Source of the DNA: Acidovorax sp. Leaf78
Lineage (GTDB): Bacteria > Pseudomonadota > Gammaproteobacteria > Burkholderiales > Burkholderiaceae_C
Length of the DNA: 60,570 nt
Assembly (NCBI RefSeq): GCF_001422735.1
Contig: NZ_LMLZ01000008.1
Location: forward strand, 1-60,570
Direction: 5' to 3'
The notes under the pieces were generated by a model. The model saw only the letters and a program-made list of their open reading frames with translations, made no database searches and was not told the DNA's origin. A program made the position numbers and the translations under genes. Shown here in pieces: positions 1-8,068 of this stretch; within the stretch, counting starts at the first letter, position 1; each line of letters opens with the position of its first letter.

Positions 1-183
1 GAGTTCTTCATGCCCTACCTGGCGATTCGCAACCGGGTGGAAGGCTACGGCGTGAGCATCATCAAGGCGGGCGCCAAGATCGTGGGCCACGACGGTGGGC
101 CGGTGCGCGCACCGCTGACGGACCTGAAGCCCGCCGAGGTGGAAGAGCTCAAGGCGCTGATCCAGAAGCTCGGGCCGCAGTAA
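1..183 (+). CDS. kdgD: 5-dehydro-4-deoxyglucarate dehydratase, C-terminal fragment
   Basis: The first 60 codons of the window are open in frame 1 and end at a TAA. The tail includes [22 protein letters not shown] and [18 protein letters not shown], which I recognise as the C-terminal end of 5-dehydro-4-deoxyglucarate dehydratase of the DapA/N-acetylneuraminate lyase family. That enzyme converts 5-dehydro-4-deoxy-D-glucarate to 2,5-dioxopentanoate, water and CO2 in the cytoplasm. The catalytic lysine lies upstream of the window, so only the tail can be judged. Context supports the call: glucarate dehydratase, which makes its substrate, lies 1.2 kb downstream on the same strand with a binding protein between. 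The 5' end is cut by the window edge. Confidence 0.85.
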   Translation, partial: EFFMPYLAIRNRVEGYGVSIIKAGAKIVGHDGGPVRAPLTDLKPAEVEELKALIQKLGPQ

Positions 184-273
184 ACCCGCCGCGCGATCCC
201 TCCTACCCAGGCAAGAGCCCACCCCAGGCCCCGCAGAGGGCTGTCGACACCATCCACCTTTGGAGACATCACC

Positions 274-1257
274 ATGTTCATCAAGACGAAGACACTGCTG
301 CTCATCGCCAGCGCCTGCACCCTGGCCCTGGGCGTGTCCGCCCAAACCGCACCCGCCGCCTGGCCTGAAAAGCCGGTGACCATCGTCGTGCCGTTCCCGG
401 CCGGCGGTTCCACCGACATGGTGGCCCGCGCCATGGCGCAGCACATGGGCGACAAGCTGGGCCAGAACTTCGTGGTGGACAACCGCCCCGGTGCCACGGG
501 CACGCTGGGCGCGGGAGCCGTCAAACGCGCCGCACCCGATGGCTACACGCTGCTGGTGTCGTCCCTGGGCGCCTTCGTCGTCGCGCCACACCTGCTCAAG
601 AGCGTGCCGTACGACGCGCTCAAGGACTTCGACTACATCACCGTGCCTGTGCAGGCGCCCAATGTGCTGGTGGCCTCGCCGGCGCAAAAGGCACGCACCG
701 TGAAGGAGGTGATCGCGCAGCTCAAGGCCAACCCTGGCAAGGTGAGCTTCGCCAGCTCGGGCAACGGTTCGTCAGACCACCTGTCTGCCGAGGTCTTCTG
801 GCAGCAGAGCGGTACCGAGGGCTTGCACATTCCCTACAAGGGCGGCGCACCGGCCATCAACGATCTGCTGGGCGGGCAGGTGGAGTTTTCGTTCCAGAAC
901 GTGAACGCCGTGCTGCAGCACATTCGTGCGGGCAAGCTGCATGCAATCGCTGTGACAGGCGACAAGCGCAGCCCGGTGCTGCCCGACGTGCCCACCCTGG
1001 CAGAAGCTGGCGTGGCCGGTGCCGAGGTGTACTCGTGGCAAGGCATGGCCGCGCCCAAGGGTCTGCCCCCTGCCGTCAAAAAGAAACTCTCGGACGCTGC
1101 CATCGCCGCCATGAACGACCCTGCCGTGAAGAAGCGGATGCTCGACCAGGGCCTGGAGATCGTGGCCAGCACGCCCGAAGCCTTCACCGCCTACCAGGCT
1201 CGCGAATTTGCGCGATGGAAGACAGTCATCGAGACCCGCAAGATCACTGCCGATTGA
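274..1257 (+). CDS. Bug/TctC-family tripartite tricarboxylate transporter substrate-binding protein
   Basis: A 327-residue periplasmic binding protein. Residues 1-23 form a Sec signal peptide (hydrophobic LLLIASACTLALGVSA, cleavage near AQT). The mature part has Bug-family hallmarks: an early strand followed by VVPFPAGGSTDMVAR, then VVDNRPGATGTLG and later LHIPYKGGAPAINDLLGGQV. Bug proteins bind small carboxylates and normally work with TctA/TctB permeases, but none is encoded here, which is typical of the many orphan Bug genes in Comamonadaceae. A purine-rich sequence (tttggagac) precedes the ATG. Its place between kdgD and gudD suggests a ligand such as glucarate or galactarate; that is an inference from neighbours only. 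Confidence 0.9.
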   Translation: MFIKTKTLLLIASACTLALGVSAQTAPAAWPEKPVTIVVPFPAGGSTDMVARAMAQHMGDKLGQNFVVDNRPGATGTLGAGAVKRAAPDGYTLLVSSLGAFVVAPHLLKSVPYDALKDFDYITVPVQAPNVLVASPAQKARTVKEVIAQLKANPGKVSFASSGNGSSDHLSAEVFWQQSGTEGLHIPYKGGAPAINDLLGGQVEFSFQNVNAVLQHIRAGKLHAIAVTGDKRSPVLPDVPTLAEAGVAGAEVYSWQGMAAPKGLPPAVKKKLSDAAIAAMNDPAVKKRMLDQGLEIVASTPEAFTAYQAREFARWKTVIETRKITAD

Positions 1258-1425
1258 GAGCGACTCAAAAAGCTCTTCTGGCGTTGTTGCTCCGTCTTGT
1301 CGTGCTACCCGCACTTACCCGCACTGCCTGCGACGTAGCGCCTGGCCAGAACCGCTTCGCCGAGGTTTGTGAGCCGCTTTGACACGAAAGACCCGGGGGG
1401 CGCTCCCCCCATATTCCAGAACACC

Positions 1426-2778
1426 ATGACCACCTCTTCCAACCCTTCTGCCGCCAGCACCCCCGTCGTCACCGAGCTGCGCGTGGTGCCCGTGGCGGGC
1501 CACGACAGCATGCTCATGAACCTGAGCGGCGCGCACGGCCCGTTCTTCACGCGCAACCTGATCATCCTGCGTGACAGCGCGGGCAACACCGGGGTGGGCG
1601 AGGTGCCCGGCGGCGAGAAGATTCGCCAGACCATCGAGGATGCACGGCCGCTGATCGTGGGCCGCCCCATCGGGCACCACAACGCCGTGCTCAACGCCAT
1701 GCGCGCGCAGTTTGCCGACCGCGATGCAGGCGGGCGCGGGTTGCAGACGTTTGATCTTCGCATCACCATCCACGCGGTCACCGCCGTGGAATCAGCCTTT
1801 CTGGACCTGCTGGGCCAGCACCTGAACGTGCCCGTAGCCGCGCTGTTGGGCGATGGCGTGCAGCGCGAATCGGTGCAGATGCTGGGCTACCTGTTTTACG
1901 TGGGGGACCGCCAAAAGACCGACCTGGCCTACCGCACCGAGCCTGGTGCCGACAACGAATGGTCCCGCCTGCGCAACGAGAAGGCCATGACCGCCGACGG
2001 CATCGTGCGCCTGGCCGAGGCCGCATACGAGCGTTACGGCTTTGCCGACTTCAAGCTCAAGGGCGGCGTGCTGCGCGGCGAGGAAGAGGTCGAGGCCATC
2101 CGCGCGCTGCACGAGCGCTTTCCGGAAGCGCGTGTGACGCTGGACCCCAATGGCGGCTGGCTGTTGAAAGACGCCATCCGCATCACCCGCGACCTGCATG
2201 GCGTCATGGCCTATGCAGAAGACCCCTGCGGCGCCGAAGGCGTGTTCTCGGGCCGCGAGGTGATGGCCGAGTTTCGCCGCGCCACGGGCCTGCCCACCGC
2301 TACCAACATGGTGGCCACCGACTGGCGCGAGATGGCCCACAGCCTGGCCTTGCAGTCGGTGGACATCCCGCTGGCCGACCCGCATTTCTGGACCATGGCC
2401 GGGTCGGTGCGCGTGGCGCAGATGTGCCAGGCCTTCGGCCTGACCTGGGGCTCGCATTCCAACAACCACTTCGACGTGTCGCTGGCCATGTTCACCCACG
2501 TGGGCGCCGCCGCCCCCGGCCGGGTCACGGCCATCGACACGCACTGGATCTGGCAGGACGGTGAGCGCCTGACGAAGGAGCCTTTCCAGATCAAGGACGG
2601 CTTCATCCAGCTCCCCAAAAAGCCCGGCCTGGGCGTGGAGCTGGACATGGATGAAGTAGAGCGTGCCCACCGCCTGTATCTGGAGCACGGCCTGGGCGCA
2701 CGCGACGATGCGATCGCCATGCAGTACCTGATTCCGGGCTGGAAGTTCAACAACAAGTCGCCGTGCATGGTGCGTTGA
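1426..2778 (+). CDS. gudD: Glucarate dehydratase
   Basis: A 450-residue enolase-superfamily enzyme that dehydrates D-glucarate to 5-dehydro-4-deoxyglucarate, feeding the dehydratase at the window start. The size fits the family (about 446). Catalytic features are visible: the KxK pair at K210/K212 (FADFKLKGG), metal ligands D240 (TLDPNGGW), E265 (AEDPCG) and N294 ([10 protein letters not shown]), and the base H344 in GSHSNNH. The ATG at 1426 begins MTTSSNPS; the frame is open upstream to 1369 but the extra residues match nothing in the family. A short C6/G6 hairpin (1395-1410) sits just before the start. A hairpin terminator follows at 2867. Confidence 0.95.
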   Translation: MTTSSNPSAASTPVVTELRVVPVAGHDSMLMNLSGAHGPFFTRNLIILRDSAGNTGVGEVPGGEKIRQTIEDARPLIVGRPIGHHNAVLNAMRAQFADRDAGGRGLQTFDLRITIHAVTAVESAFLDLLGQHLNVPVAALLGDGVQRESVQMLGYLFYVGDRQKTDLAYRTEPGADNEWSRLRNEKAMTADGIVRLAEAAYERYGFADFKLKGGVLRGEEEVEAIRALHERFPEARVTLDPNGGWLLKDAIRITRDLHGVMAYAEDPCGAEGVFSGREVMAEFRRATGLPTATNMVATDWREMAHSLALQSVDIPLADPHFWTMAGSVRVAQMCQAFGLTWGSHSNNHFDVSLAMFTHVGAAAPGRVTAIDTHWIWQDGERLTKEPFQIKDGFIQLPKKPGLGVELDMDEVERAHRLYLEHGLGARDDAIAMQYLIPGWKFNNKSPCMVR

Positions 2779-2866
2779 ACGAAGAGGCTGTGCCATATCG
2801 CCAAGGCACAGCCAGGGTGCTAAATAACGCGTGACGAGCCAGTTCAGCGCGAAGACGACACCCAGC

Positions 2867-2894
2867 AAAAAGCCCCGAAGTTCGGGGCTTTTTG
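2867..2894. terminator. Bidirectional rho-independent terminator between gudD and envZ
   Basis: Perfect stem AAAAAGCCCCGAA / TTCGGGGCTTTTT with a minimal loop. It has a T-run on both strands, so it can end gudD on plus and envZ on minus. Confidence 0.85.
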
Positions 2895-2917
2895 CGTTGG
2901 GCGGGGAGTAGGGCCGC

Positions 2918-4447
2918 TCAGGCCGTCCGGTCTTCAGCCCGGCGCCGGGGCAGCTGGCGCTTGACGGACGGACGCTGCAACCGCTGCTTGGGGTCGGCGC
3001 CATCCGGCAGCCCTGTGGCGCGCTGCAGCTGCAAATGCGCCACCAGGCCACCCGTGCTGGAGTTGGCCAGCGCAAAGATGCCACCCATGCGCTGCACGGT
3101 CTTGTCCACGATGGACAGGCCCAGGCCCGCGCCCGCAGCGGCGGTGCGCGCGGAGTCGCCACGGAAGAAGGGCTTGGTCAGGTTGGACAACTGCTCGGGC
3201 GGCACGCCGGGGCCGTGGTCGCGCAGCTTGACGAGTACCCAGTTTTCACGGCCCTTGGCGACGATGTCCACGTTGGTGATGCCGGTGTCCTCGGCCTTGC
3301 CGTAGCGCCGGGCGTTTTCGAGCAGGTTGGAGATCACGCGCGCCAGCTCCACCTCGTCGGCCAGCACGTTCAGGTCTTCGGGTACTGACATCGTGATCTG
3401 CAACTCGCGGTGGTCCTGCACCGCGTAGACGCACGACGACACCACGGCATGCAGGTTCACCGGCGTGAGCGTGACGTGATCAGGCCGCGCGTAGTCCAGG
3501 AACTTGTCGATGGTGGCGTCAAGCTGCACGATGTCGGCCACCATGTGCTCGCGTGCCACTTCGTCGTTCACGCTCATCTCGGTTTCGAGCCGCAGGCGCG
3601 CCAAGGGCGTGCGCAGGTCGTGCGAGATGCCGGCCAGCATCACCGCGCGGTCCTGCTCCAGCTTGGCCAGCTTTTGCGCCATGCGGTTGAAGCCGATGTT
3701 GACCTCCCGGATCTCACTGGTCACCACCTCTTCATCCAGATGGCTGGCCGCAAAATCACCATCCTTCACGCGGTTGGCAGCGTACGACAGCTGCTTGAGC
3801 GGACGATTGATCAGCCGCGCAATCGCTGCAGCACCGGCCAGCGACAAAGCGCCTGCGGTGATGAGCCAAATGAGCCAGGTGCGGCCACCTGCCGGGCTGA
3901 ACCGCGAGCGGTCCATCAGCAGCCAATTGGGGTCGCCGTTGATGTTGAAGCCCACCCACAGGCCGGTCTCGCCGTTCACGTTCTGTGCCACGATGGTGTC
4001 GGGCCCCAGGCGCTGCGTGAGCTCGTCGGTGAGGCGGTTGCCCAGGGCCGTGCCTTCGAGCAACTCGAATTTGTCCTTGGGCTCGCGCGGCAGAATGCGC
4101 ACACCCTCCTGGTCGGCCATGGTCTTGATGAGCGAGACGCGTGCAATCGCGTCCGAATGCACCAATGCCGCACGGCTCAGGTTGACCAGCGATGCGATCT
4201 GCTGGGCGGTGTGCAGGGTGCGCGGCTCGAACTCCAGCGCCCGCAGCGTCTGCAGCCAGGCCAGGATGCTCCCCACCAGCAGCAAGGCCAGCAGGAAGAA
4301 AGTGCGCCAGAAAAGGTTGAGCCCCACGCGCGCGCGCTGCTCCCGGGCAAGGCGCAGGGCTTCGAGCGGCGCGGGGCTGGTGGCGTCTGCCGGGGCAGTC
4401 ACGGATTGCCGGAAAGGGGGTCTCGGCTTGCCGTCATTCTTTCGCAT
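2918..4447 (-). CDS. envZ: EnvZ-type osmosensor histidine kinase
   Basis: A 509-residue inner-membrane sensor kinase, partner of OmpR encoded 10 bases upstream. Segments in order: cytoplasmic N-tail, TM1 about 45-67, periplasmic part about 70-188, TM2 about 190-210, HAMP linker to about 265, then the dimerisation box with phospho-accepting H276 in GISHDLRTPLARLR, the N-box NLLENARRYG, G1 DHGPGVP and G2 GAGLGLSIV. The H-box matches the EnvZ subfamily rather than generic kinases. Start chosen at the ATG giving MRKNDGKPRP, just after the ompR stop; the frame stays open upstream but would run into ompR. Autophosphorylates and transfers phosphate to D59 of OmpR. The signal sensed is not readable from sequence. 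Confidence 0.9.
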   Translation of the reverse strand: MRKNDGKPRPPFRQSVTAPADATSPAPLEALRLAREQRARVGLNLFWRTFFLLALLLVGSILAWLQTLRALEFEPRTLHTAQQIASLVNLSRAALVHSDAIARVSLIKTMADQEGVRILPREPKDKFELLEGTALGNRLTDELTQRLGPDTIVAQNVNGETGLWVGFNINGDPNWLLMDRSRFSPAGGRTWLIWLITAGALSLAGAAAIARLINRPLKQLSYAANRVKDGDFAASHLDEEVVTSEIREVNIGFNRMAQKLAKLEQDRAVMLAGISHDLRTPLARLRLETEMSVNDEVAREHMVADIVQLDATIDKFLDYARPDHVTLTPVNLHAVVSSCVYAVQDHRELQITMSVPEDLNVLADEVELARVISNLLENARRYGKAEDTGITNVDIVAKGRENWVLVKLRDHGPGVPPEQLSNLTKPFFRGDSARTAAAGAGLGLSIVDKTVQRMGGIFALANSSTGGLVAHLQLQRATGLPDGADPKQRLQRPSVKRQLPRRRAEDRTA

Positions 4448-4457
4448 GAAAAGGGGC

Positions 4458-5189
4458 TCAGCTGGTTCCGTCCGGCACGAACACGTAGCCGACGCCCCAC
4501 ACCGTCTGGATGTAGCGCGGTGCTGCCGCATCGACCTCGACCAGCTTGCGCAGGCGCGAGACCTGGACGTCCAGGCTGCGGTCGAAGGGCTCGAACTCAC
4601 GGCCGCGTGCCAGCAGGGCCAGCTTCTCGCGCGACAGCGGTTGGCGCGGGTGGCGCACCAGCGCCTTGAGCATCGCGAATTCACCGGTGGTCAGTGGCAG
4701 TTCTTCACCATTGCGCTGCAAGGCACGCGTGCCCAGGTCAAAGGTGAACGGGCCGAAGGTGACGACCTCGTTGTCGCCCGACGGAGCGCCGGGAGCCTCT
4801 TGCGCGGGGCGGCGGCGCAGCACGGCGTGAATGCGGGCCAGCAGTTCGCGGGGGTTGAAAGGCTTGCCCAGATAGTCGTCGGCGCCCACTTCCAGGCCCA
4901 CGATGCGGTCCACGTCCTCGCCCTTGGCGGTGAGCATGATGATGGGGGTGCGGTCATTGGCGGCGCGCAGGCGGCGGCAAATCGACAAACCATCTTCGCC
5001 CGGCATCATCAGGTCCAGCACGATGATGTCCACGGTCTCGCGCAGGAGCAGGCGGTTGAGCGCCTTGCCGTCTTCCGCGACCATGACCTCGAAGCCTTCC
5101 TGGGTCAGATAGCGGCGCAGCAAATCACGGATTCGGGCGTCGTCGTCCACCACGAGAACTTTGTCGGTGCGATTGGTTGTTGTGGCCAT
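4458..5189 (-). CDS. ompR: OmpR response regulator
   Basis: A 243-residue two-domain regulator. The receiver domain (about 10-125) has the acidic pair in VVDDD, phospho-acceptor D59 (IIVLDLMMPGEDG) and K109 (GKPFNPREL). The winged-helix DNA-binding domain (about 140-240) ends with RYIQTVWGVGYVFVPDG, nearly the E. coli OmpR ending. The match runs the whole length (PGEDGLSICRRLR, GEFAMLKALVRHP), so this is true OmpR and not just an OmpR-like regulator. First gene of an ompR-envZ operon on minus, 10 bases before envZ. Two GTTACA-type half-sites in the upstream region may be its own binding sites (see findings). Confidence 0.95.
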   Translation of the reverse strand: MATTTNRTDKVLVVDDDARIRDLLRRYLTQEGFEVMVAEDGKALNRLLLRETVDIIVLDLMMPGEDGLSICRRLRAANDRTPIIMLTAKGEDVDRIVGLEVGADDYLGKPFNPRELLARIHAVLRRRPAQEAPGAPSGDNEVVTFGPFTFDLGTRALQRNGEELPLTTGEFAMLKALVRHPRQPLSREKLALLARGREFEPFDRSLDVQVSRLRKLVEVDAAAPRYIQTVWGVGYVFVPDGTS

Positions 5190-5207
5190 GTAGATCTCAA
5201 GTCCAAT

Positions 5208-5283
5208 TTGTAACAGAGCCGATTCTGACCACTTGGAACGCCGAAGTTCGGGTTTTGGGGGGTGGTTTGACCAACTGTTACAA
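5208..5283. promoter_or_regulatory. Possible OmpR operator region (inverted TTGTAACAG/CTGTTACAA)
   Basis: The region between ompR and the SIMPL gene holds TTGTAACAG at 5208-5216 and its exact reverse complement CTGTTACAA at 5275-5283, 58 bases apart. GTTACA/TGTAAC elements are core parts of enterobacterial OmpR sites. The first lies only 19 bases before the ompR ATG. Autoregulation is an inference. Confidence 0.35.
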
Positions 5284-5406
5284 GTTTTGCCCAGCTTCGC
5301 ACGCTGGTGCGGCGCGCTTCAAACGGTGTGCCATGCCGTGCGGTTATGGTGGTGGCCGCACACGCCCACACGGAGGCTGTGTACAGCCATGAAGGACCTT
5401 CTGACC

Positions 5407-6123
5407 ATGAAAAAAACTACCAAAATGATAGCTGCCAGCGCCCTGCTGGCTTGCGCTGGAGCCGCTTTTGCGCAAACCGCTGCACCGGCCACCGAGCCCC
5501 GCAACGTAGTGCAGTTGTCGGCCACAGGCACGGTCGAAGTGCAGCAGGACCTGCTGGTACTCAACCTCGCCACCAGCAAGGAGGCGGCAGATGCAGCCAC
5601 CGTGCAGACCCAACTCAAGCAGGCGCTTGACACCGCCTTGACCGAAGCCAAACGCAATGCGCAGCCAGGGCAGCTGGACGTGCGCACCGGCCCGTTCGGC
5701 CTGTACCCGCGGTATGGCAAGGACGGCAAGATCAACGGCTGGCAGGGCAGGGCAGAGCTGGTACTGGAAGGGCGTGACTTCTCGCGCATCACCACCACCG
5801 CAGGCAAGATCCAGACGATGGCCATCAGTCAGGTGGCGTTCGGCCTGTCGCGCGAAGCACGCGCCAAGGTGGAGGGCGAGGCCCAGACCCAGGCCATCGA
5901 GCAGTTCAAGGCGCGCGCGGCGGATCTGGCCAAGGGCTTCGGCTTCAGCGGCTACAGCCTGCGCGAAGTAGCGGTGAACAGCAACGAGTCGATGCCCGGT
6001 CCGCGCCCCCGCATGATGGCTGCCGAGGCCAAGATGGGTTCGTTCTCGGACTCCGCGGTGCCGGTGGAAGCGGGCAAGGCCCAGGTCATCGTGAACGTGT
6101 CGGGCTCCGTGCAGATGCGTTGA
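5407..6123 (+). CDS. SIMPL-domain (DUF541) periplasmic protein
   Basis: A 238-residue secreted protein. The ATG at 5407 gives a classic Sec signal peptide, MKKTTKMIAASALLACAGAA followed by FAQ (cleavage near residue 23). The mature part contains VVQLSATGTVEVQQDLLVL at its start and VNVSGSVQMR at its end, typical of the SIMPL/DUF541 fold seen in BP26/OMP28-like and YggE proteins. YggE homologues have been linked to oxidative stress, but no defined activity can be assigned. It stands alone, divergent from ompR, and is followed by a strong terminator. The signal-peptide DNA resembles the dispersed palindrome found elsewhere in the window. A longer reading from 5233 would add a non-secretory leader and is rejected. 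Confidence 0.85.
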   Translation: MKKTTKMIAASALLACAGAAFAQTAAPATEPRNVVQLSATGTVEVQQDLLVLNLATSKEAADAATVQTQLKQALDTALTEAKRNAQPGQLDVRTGPFGLYPRYGKDGKINGWQGRAELVLEGRDFSRITTTAGKIQTMAISQVAFGLSREARAKVEGEAQTQAIEQFKARAADLAKGFGFSGYSLREVAVNSNESMPGPRPRMMAAEAKMGSFSDSAVPVEAGKAQVIVNVSGSVQMR

Positions 6124-6175
6124 CGGAACCACCCGCCGCCACGCGTCGAAGGCGTGCGGGGGGTGGGCGCCAATG

Positions 6176-6211
6176 GAAAAAGCGCCGGCCGTTGTGGCAG
6201 GCGCTTTTTTT
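6176..6211. terminator. Bidirectional terminator between the SIMPL gene and bdhA
   Basis: Stem AAAAAGCGCC / GGCGCTTTTT with a 13-base loop and a T-run on both strands, placed between two convergent genes. Confidence 0.85.
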
Positions 6212-6253
6212 CTGGGAAGGCTCCCCGGCGCGGGAGCATCAGGCCCGCAGTGC

Positions 6254-7036
6254 TTATTGCGCAGCCCAGCCGCCGTCCATGTTCCACGCCACACCGCGCA
6301 CGTTGTTGGCGGCAGGGGAGCAGAAGAACACCGCCAGCTCGCCCAGTTCTTCGGGCGTGGTGAACTGCATCGACGGCTCTTTTTCGCCCAGCAGCAACTT
6401 CTTGGCCTCTTCGTTCGACAGGCCATGTTCCTGCGCCTTGGCATCGACCTGCTTTTGCACCAGCGGGGTGAGCACCCAGCCGGGGCAGATGGCGTTGCAG
6501 GTGACGCCCGTCGTGGCGTTCTCGAGCGCGGTCACCTTGGTCAGCCCGACGATGCCGTGCTTGGCCGCCACGTAGGCCGACTTCTGCGCTGAGCCCACCA
6601 GGCCATGCACCGAGGCCACATTGATGATGCGGCCCCAGTTCGCGATCTTCATGGCCGGCAGCGCCAGGCGGGACGTGTGAAACGCGCTGGAGAGGTTGAT
6701 GGCAATGACCGAATCCCAGCGCTCGACCGGGAAGTCTTCCACGTTGGCCACGTGCTGAATGCCCGCGTTGTTGACCAGGATGTCCACGCGCCCGAACTGC
6801 GAGGCGCTGTACTTCATCATGTCCTCGATATCCGCCGCACGGCTCATGTCGGCCCCGTGGTAGGCCACCTGGATGCCTGCCGATTCGCCGGCGGCCAGTA
6901 CCTCAGCGCGCGGGCCTTCCACATCACCAAAACCATTGAGCACGATGTTGGCGCCCTGGCGGGCCAGGGCCTTGGCGATGCCAAGACCAATGCCGCTGGT
7001 GGAGCCGGTGACGAGGGCGGTTTTGCCTTTCAGCAT
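6254..7036 (-). CDS. bdhA: 3-hydroxybutyrate dehydrogenase
   Basis: A 260-residue short-chain dehydrogenase that interconverts 3-hydroxybutyrate and acetoacetate with NAD in the cytoplasm, the last oxidative step after depolymerisation of polyhydroxybutyrate. Visible features: nucleotide-binding TGSTSGIGLGI (10-20), NNAG (89-92), and the catalytic triad S142, Y155, K159 (ASVHGLVG, SAYVAAKHG). The stretch LVQKQVDAKAQEHGL and the ending AWNMDGGWAAQ are characteristic of the bacterial BDH subfamily rather than PhaB. Start at MLKGKTALVTG with a GAGAGAC-type ribosome site. It is divergent from the alpha/beta hydrolase gene. PhaR, the PHB regulator, lies 6 kb away. Confidence 0.92.
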   Translation of the reverse strand: MLKGKTALVTGSTSGIGLGIAKALARQGANIVLNGFGDVEGPRAEVLAAGESAGIQVAYHGADMSRAADIEDMMKYSASQFGRVDILVNNAGIQHVANVEDFPVERWDSVIAINLSSAFHTSRLALPAMKIANWGRIINVASVHGLVGSAQKSAYVAAKHGIVGLTKVTALENATTGVTCNAICPGWVLTPLVQKQVDAKAQEHGLSNEEAKKLLLGEKEPSMQFTTPEELGELAVFFCSPAANNVRGVAWNMDGGWAAQ

Positions 7037-7108
7037 GAGAGTCTCTCCCGAATGAATTACGATGCAACGCAGCTGATTATCAAGCGCTGCTCCCGGATTC
7101 CGCACCCC

Positions 7109-8068
7109 ATGATTGAACCTACGCTGAACTACGTACTGTGCCCTGGTCCCGCAGCGGCACCGGTGGCAGCAGGCACAGCGCCTGCGCCTGCACAGCAGCA
7201 TCGCATGGCGTACTGGGAATGGAACGCGACGGGTGATCCGTCACATCCGCATGTGGTGGTCTGCGTGCACGGCCTGTCGCGCCAGGGCCGCGATTTCGAC
7301 ACGCTGGCCGCAGCGCTCTCCCGGCATGCGCGTGTGGTGTGCCCAGACGTGGTGGGCCGGGGCCGCAGCGACTGGCTGGCAGACCCCATGTCTTACCAGA
7401 TCCCTCAGTACGCAGCCGACATGTTGTCGCTGGTGGCGCAACTGCACCAGCAGGCACCCATCGCCACGCTGGACTGGGTGGGCACGAGCATGGGGGGCCT
7501 TATCGGCATGGGCGTTGCGGGCCAGCCGGGCCTGCCGCTGCCGGTACCCGTGCGGCGCCTGGTGCTCAACGATGTCGGGCCTGTCATCGAGTGGCAGGCG
7601 CTGCAGCGCATCGGGCAGTACCTGGGACAGATGGCCCGTTTTGAATCGGTGGAGCAGGCGGCCCAAGCGATGTGGGCCGTTTCCACCAGCTTTGGGCCGC
7701 ACACACAGGCACAGTGGCTCGAATTGTCTCGTGCCATGGTCCGGCCGTTGCCAGACGGTGGCGTGACGCTGCACTACGACCCCCAGATCGCGGTGCCTTT
7801 CAAGGCGTTGACGCAAGACATGGCGGCTGCGGGCGAGGCTGCGCTGTGGCAGCTGTATGACCACATCACCGCACACACGCTGCTGCTGCGCGGTGCCCAG
7901 TCGGATCTGTTGTCCCCCGACACAGCGCAGGCGATGACGCAGCGGGGCCCCCGGGCGCGTGTGGTCGAGTTCGAAGGCGTGGGGCATGCGCCCACGTTGG
8001 TGGCAGCAGACCAGGTCGCAGCCGTCACAGGCTTCCTGCTGGCAGCAGAAGGTGCAGCGGCTGGATGA
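7109..8068 (+). CDS. Alpha/beta hydrolase
   Basis: A 319-residue alpha/beta-hydrolase-fold protein. It has the oxyanion motif VCVHGLSRQGRDF, the nucleophile elbow GTSMGGLIG, a late acid in GAQSDLLSPD and the catalytic histidine in FEGVGHAPTL, so the Ser-Asp-His triad is complete. The substrate cannot be read from the sequence; esterase or thioesterase activity is plausible. The ATG at 7109 (MIEPTLNYV) is preferred; an in-frame ATG at 7052 would add 19 residues inside the bdhA promoter region. The stop overlaps the relA start as ATGA, so translation of the two is probably coupled. Confidence 0.85.
   Translation: MIEPTLNYVLCPGPAAAPVAAGTAPAPAQQHRMAYWEWNATGDPSHPHVVVCVHGLSRQGRDFDTLAAALSRHARVVCPDVVGRGRSDWLADPMSYQIPQYAADMLSLVAQLHQQAPIATLDWVGTSMGGLIGMGVAGQPGLPLPVPVRRLVLNDVGPVIEWQALQRIGQYLGQMARFESVEQAAQAMWAVSTSFGPHTQAQWLELSRAMVRPLPDGGVTLHYDPQIAVPFKALTQDMAAAGEAALWQLYDHITAHTLLLRGAQSDLLSPDTAQAMTQRGPRARVVEFEGVGHAPTLVAADQVAAVTGFLLAAEGAAAG

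Noticed and set aside
1395..1410. G6/C6 hairpin before gudD considered as a terminator
   Set aside because: No T-run follows and it lies between genes of one pathway on the same strand; at most it affects gudD translation.
6605..7051. Upstream extension of the alpha/beta hydrolase frame opposite bdhA
   Set aside because: It is antisense to bdhA and lacks hydrolase-like sequence; the domain begins after 7109.
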